This document shows positions 5,753-5,988 of a DNA stretch of 5,988 nucleotides, piece after piece. The stretch lies in the NCBI GenBank assembly GCA_029934165.1, contig JAOZMU010000234.1:1-5988 (forward strand). The letters run 5' to 3'. The first letter of the stretch is position 1. Each line of letters opens with the position of its first letter. The DNA is from Bacteroidales bacterium. GTDB taxonomy: Bacteria; Bacteroidota; Bacteroidia; Bacteroidales; JAOZMU01. The notes below the pieces were generated by a model. It saw only the letters and a list, made by a program, of their open reading frames with translations. It made no database searches and was not told the origin of the DNA. A program made the translations under genes and the position numbers.

Positions 5753-5906
5753 GTTCATAAAAATCAATTTACAAAAGCACTCTTAATAATGGAAAATTAA
5801 TAATTAATAATTTTGCTTACGCCTGATTTAGTTTTAGTTAGGAATTTTAATGGCTTACTTTATTAAATTCATTTTACTTACAAAAGTTCTTACGCTTTTT
5901 ATTAAC
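5753..5906 (-). mobile_element. MITE-like non-coding element, right copy (inverted)
   Basis: The same arm-core-arm plan as 4476-4612, in the opposite orientation. The right arm is intact (about 5874-5906, ending TTATTAAC). The left arm is decayed: GTTCATAAAAA (5753-5763) matches the GTTAATAAAAA element end in 10 of 11 positions, but the bases between it and the core are rearranged. Outer homology continues to AAACGTTT at 5929-5936. It lies directly after the MORN gene terminator. There is no coding capacity. Confidence 0.55.
5787..5880 (-). repeat. 94-bp core, right member of inverted pair
   Basis: The reverse complement of 4489-4582 with one difference in 94 (C5854 against A4515). The near identity contrasts with 84% for the arms, pointing to recent duplication or to gene conversion between the two cores. 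Confidence 0.95.
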
Positions 5907-5936
5907 GTAAATTACTAATTAATAGCTAAAACGTTT
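5876..5936 (+). repeat. 61-bp outer arm, right member of direct pair
   Basis: It aligns without gaps to 4582-4642 with 51 of 61 identities and ends in the same AAACGTTT palindrome (5929-5936). Its first five bases belong to the core end, as expected if the arms are terminal inverted repeats attached to both ends of the same core. Confidence 0.9.
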
Positions 5937-5940
5937 CGGC

Positions 5941-5988
5941 TACCCGTCTAAAGTTGGACAAATTTTGTATATTTGAGTAAACCAAATA
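5941..5988 (+). mobile_element. Possible insertion sequence end with promoter, cut by window
   Basis: Just after the repeat arm the sequence reads TACCCGTCTAAAGTTGGACA (5941-5960). This resembles the terminal repeats of many IS3-family (IS150-type) elements, which often contain an AAAGTTGGACA-like block near their ends. TATATTTG (5968-5975) is a perfect TAnnTTTG -7 element where a transposase promoter could sit. No transposase is in view because the window ends at 5988. The similarity is from memory of family consensus sequences, so this is tentative. Confidence 0.3.

Noticed and set aside
4300..5940. CRISPR array, suggested by several short repeated motifs
   Set aside because: The repeats are few, unevenly spaced and differ in orientation; there are no regular spacers and no cas genes.

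Overview
The window looks like chromosomal DNA from a member of the Bacteroidota, probably Bacteroidales or a relative. The evidence is AT-rich sequence, no Shine-Dalgarno-like purine tracts before any start codon, a TAnnTTTG-type -7 promoter element near the right end, and a regulator architecture (exported TPR array, one membrane span, coiled coil, C-terminal helix-turn-helix) typical of that phylum. This assignment is inferred; no rRNA or tRNA is present to confirm it.

The left two thirds is ordinary gene-dense sequence on the + strand. A non-coding leader with one dispersed repeat end (1-284) is followed by rdgB, the ITP/XTP pyrophosphatase (285-860). Six bases later comes a compact RecD/Dda-like superfamily 1 DNA helicase (867-2303). 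These two very probably share a transcript. After a 111-base gap comes a 581-residue membrane-tethered TPR/HTH protein (2415-4160), a likely one-component signal transducer. Nothing visible ties it functionally to the two upstream genes.

The right third is accessory in character. An 874-base stretch without a convincing gene (4161-5034) holds hairpins, a possible gene remnant, repeat elements, a large nested dyad and a doubtful 44-residue ORF. It leads to a single exported MORN-type repeat protein (5035-5661) with a clear intrinsic terminator. That gene is bracketed by two copies of a MITE-like element in opposite orientations. Their 94-bp cores match in 93 of 94 positions as inverted repeats (4489-4582 and 5787-5880). 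Their outer arms behave as terminal inverted repeats, seen as a 61-bp gapless direct repeat (4582-4642 and 5876-5936). Further end-like copies lie at 101-135 and about 4289-4318. The last ~50 bases resemble the outer end of an insertion sequence carrying a promoter element, and are cut off by the window.

I do not see a defence system, CRISPR array, biosynthetic cluster or other clearly new multi-gene system. The most interesting structure is the repeat-bracketed MORN cassette.
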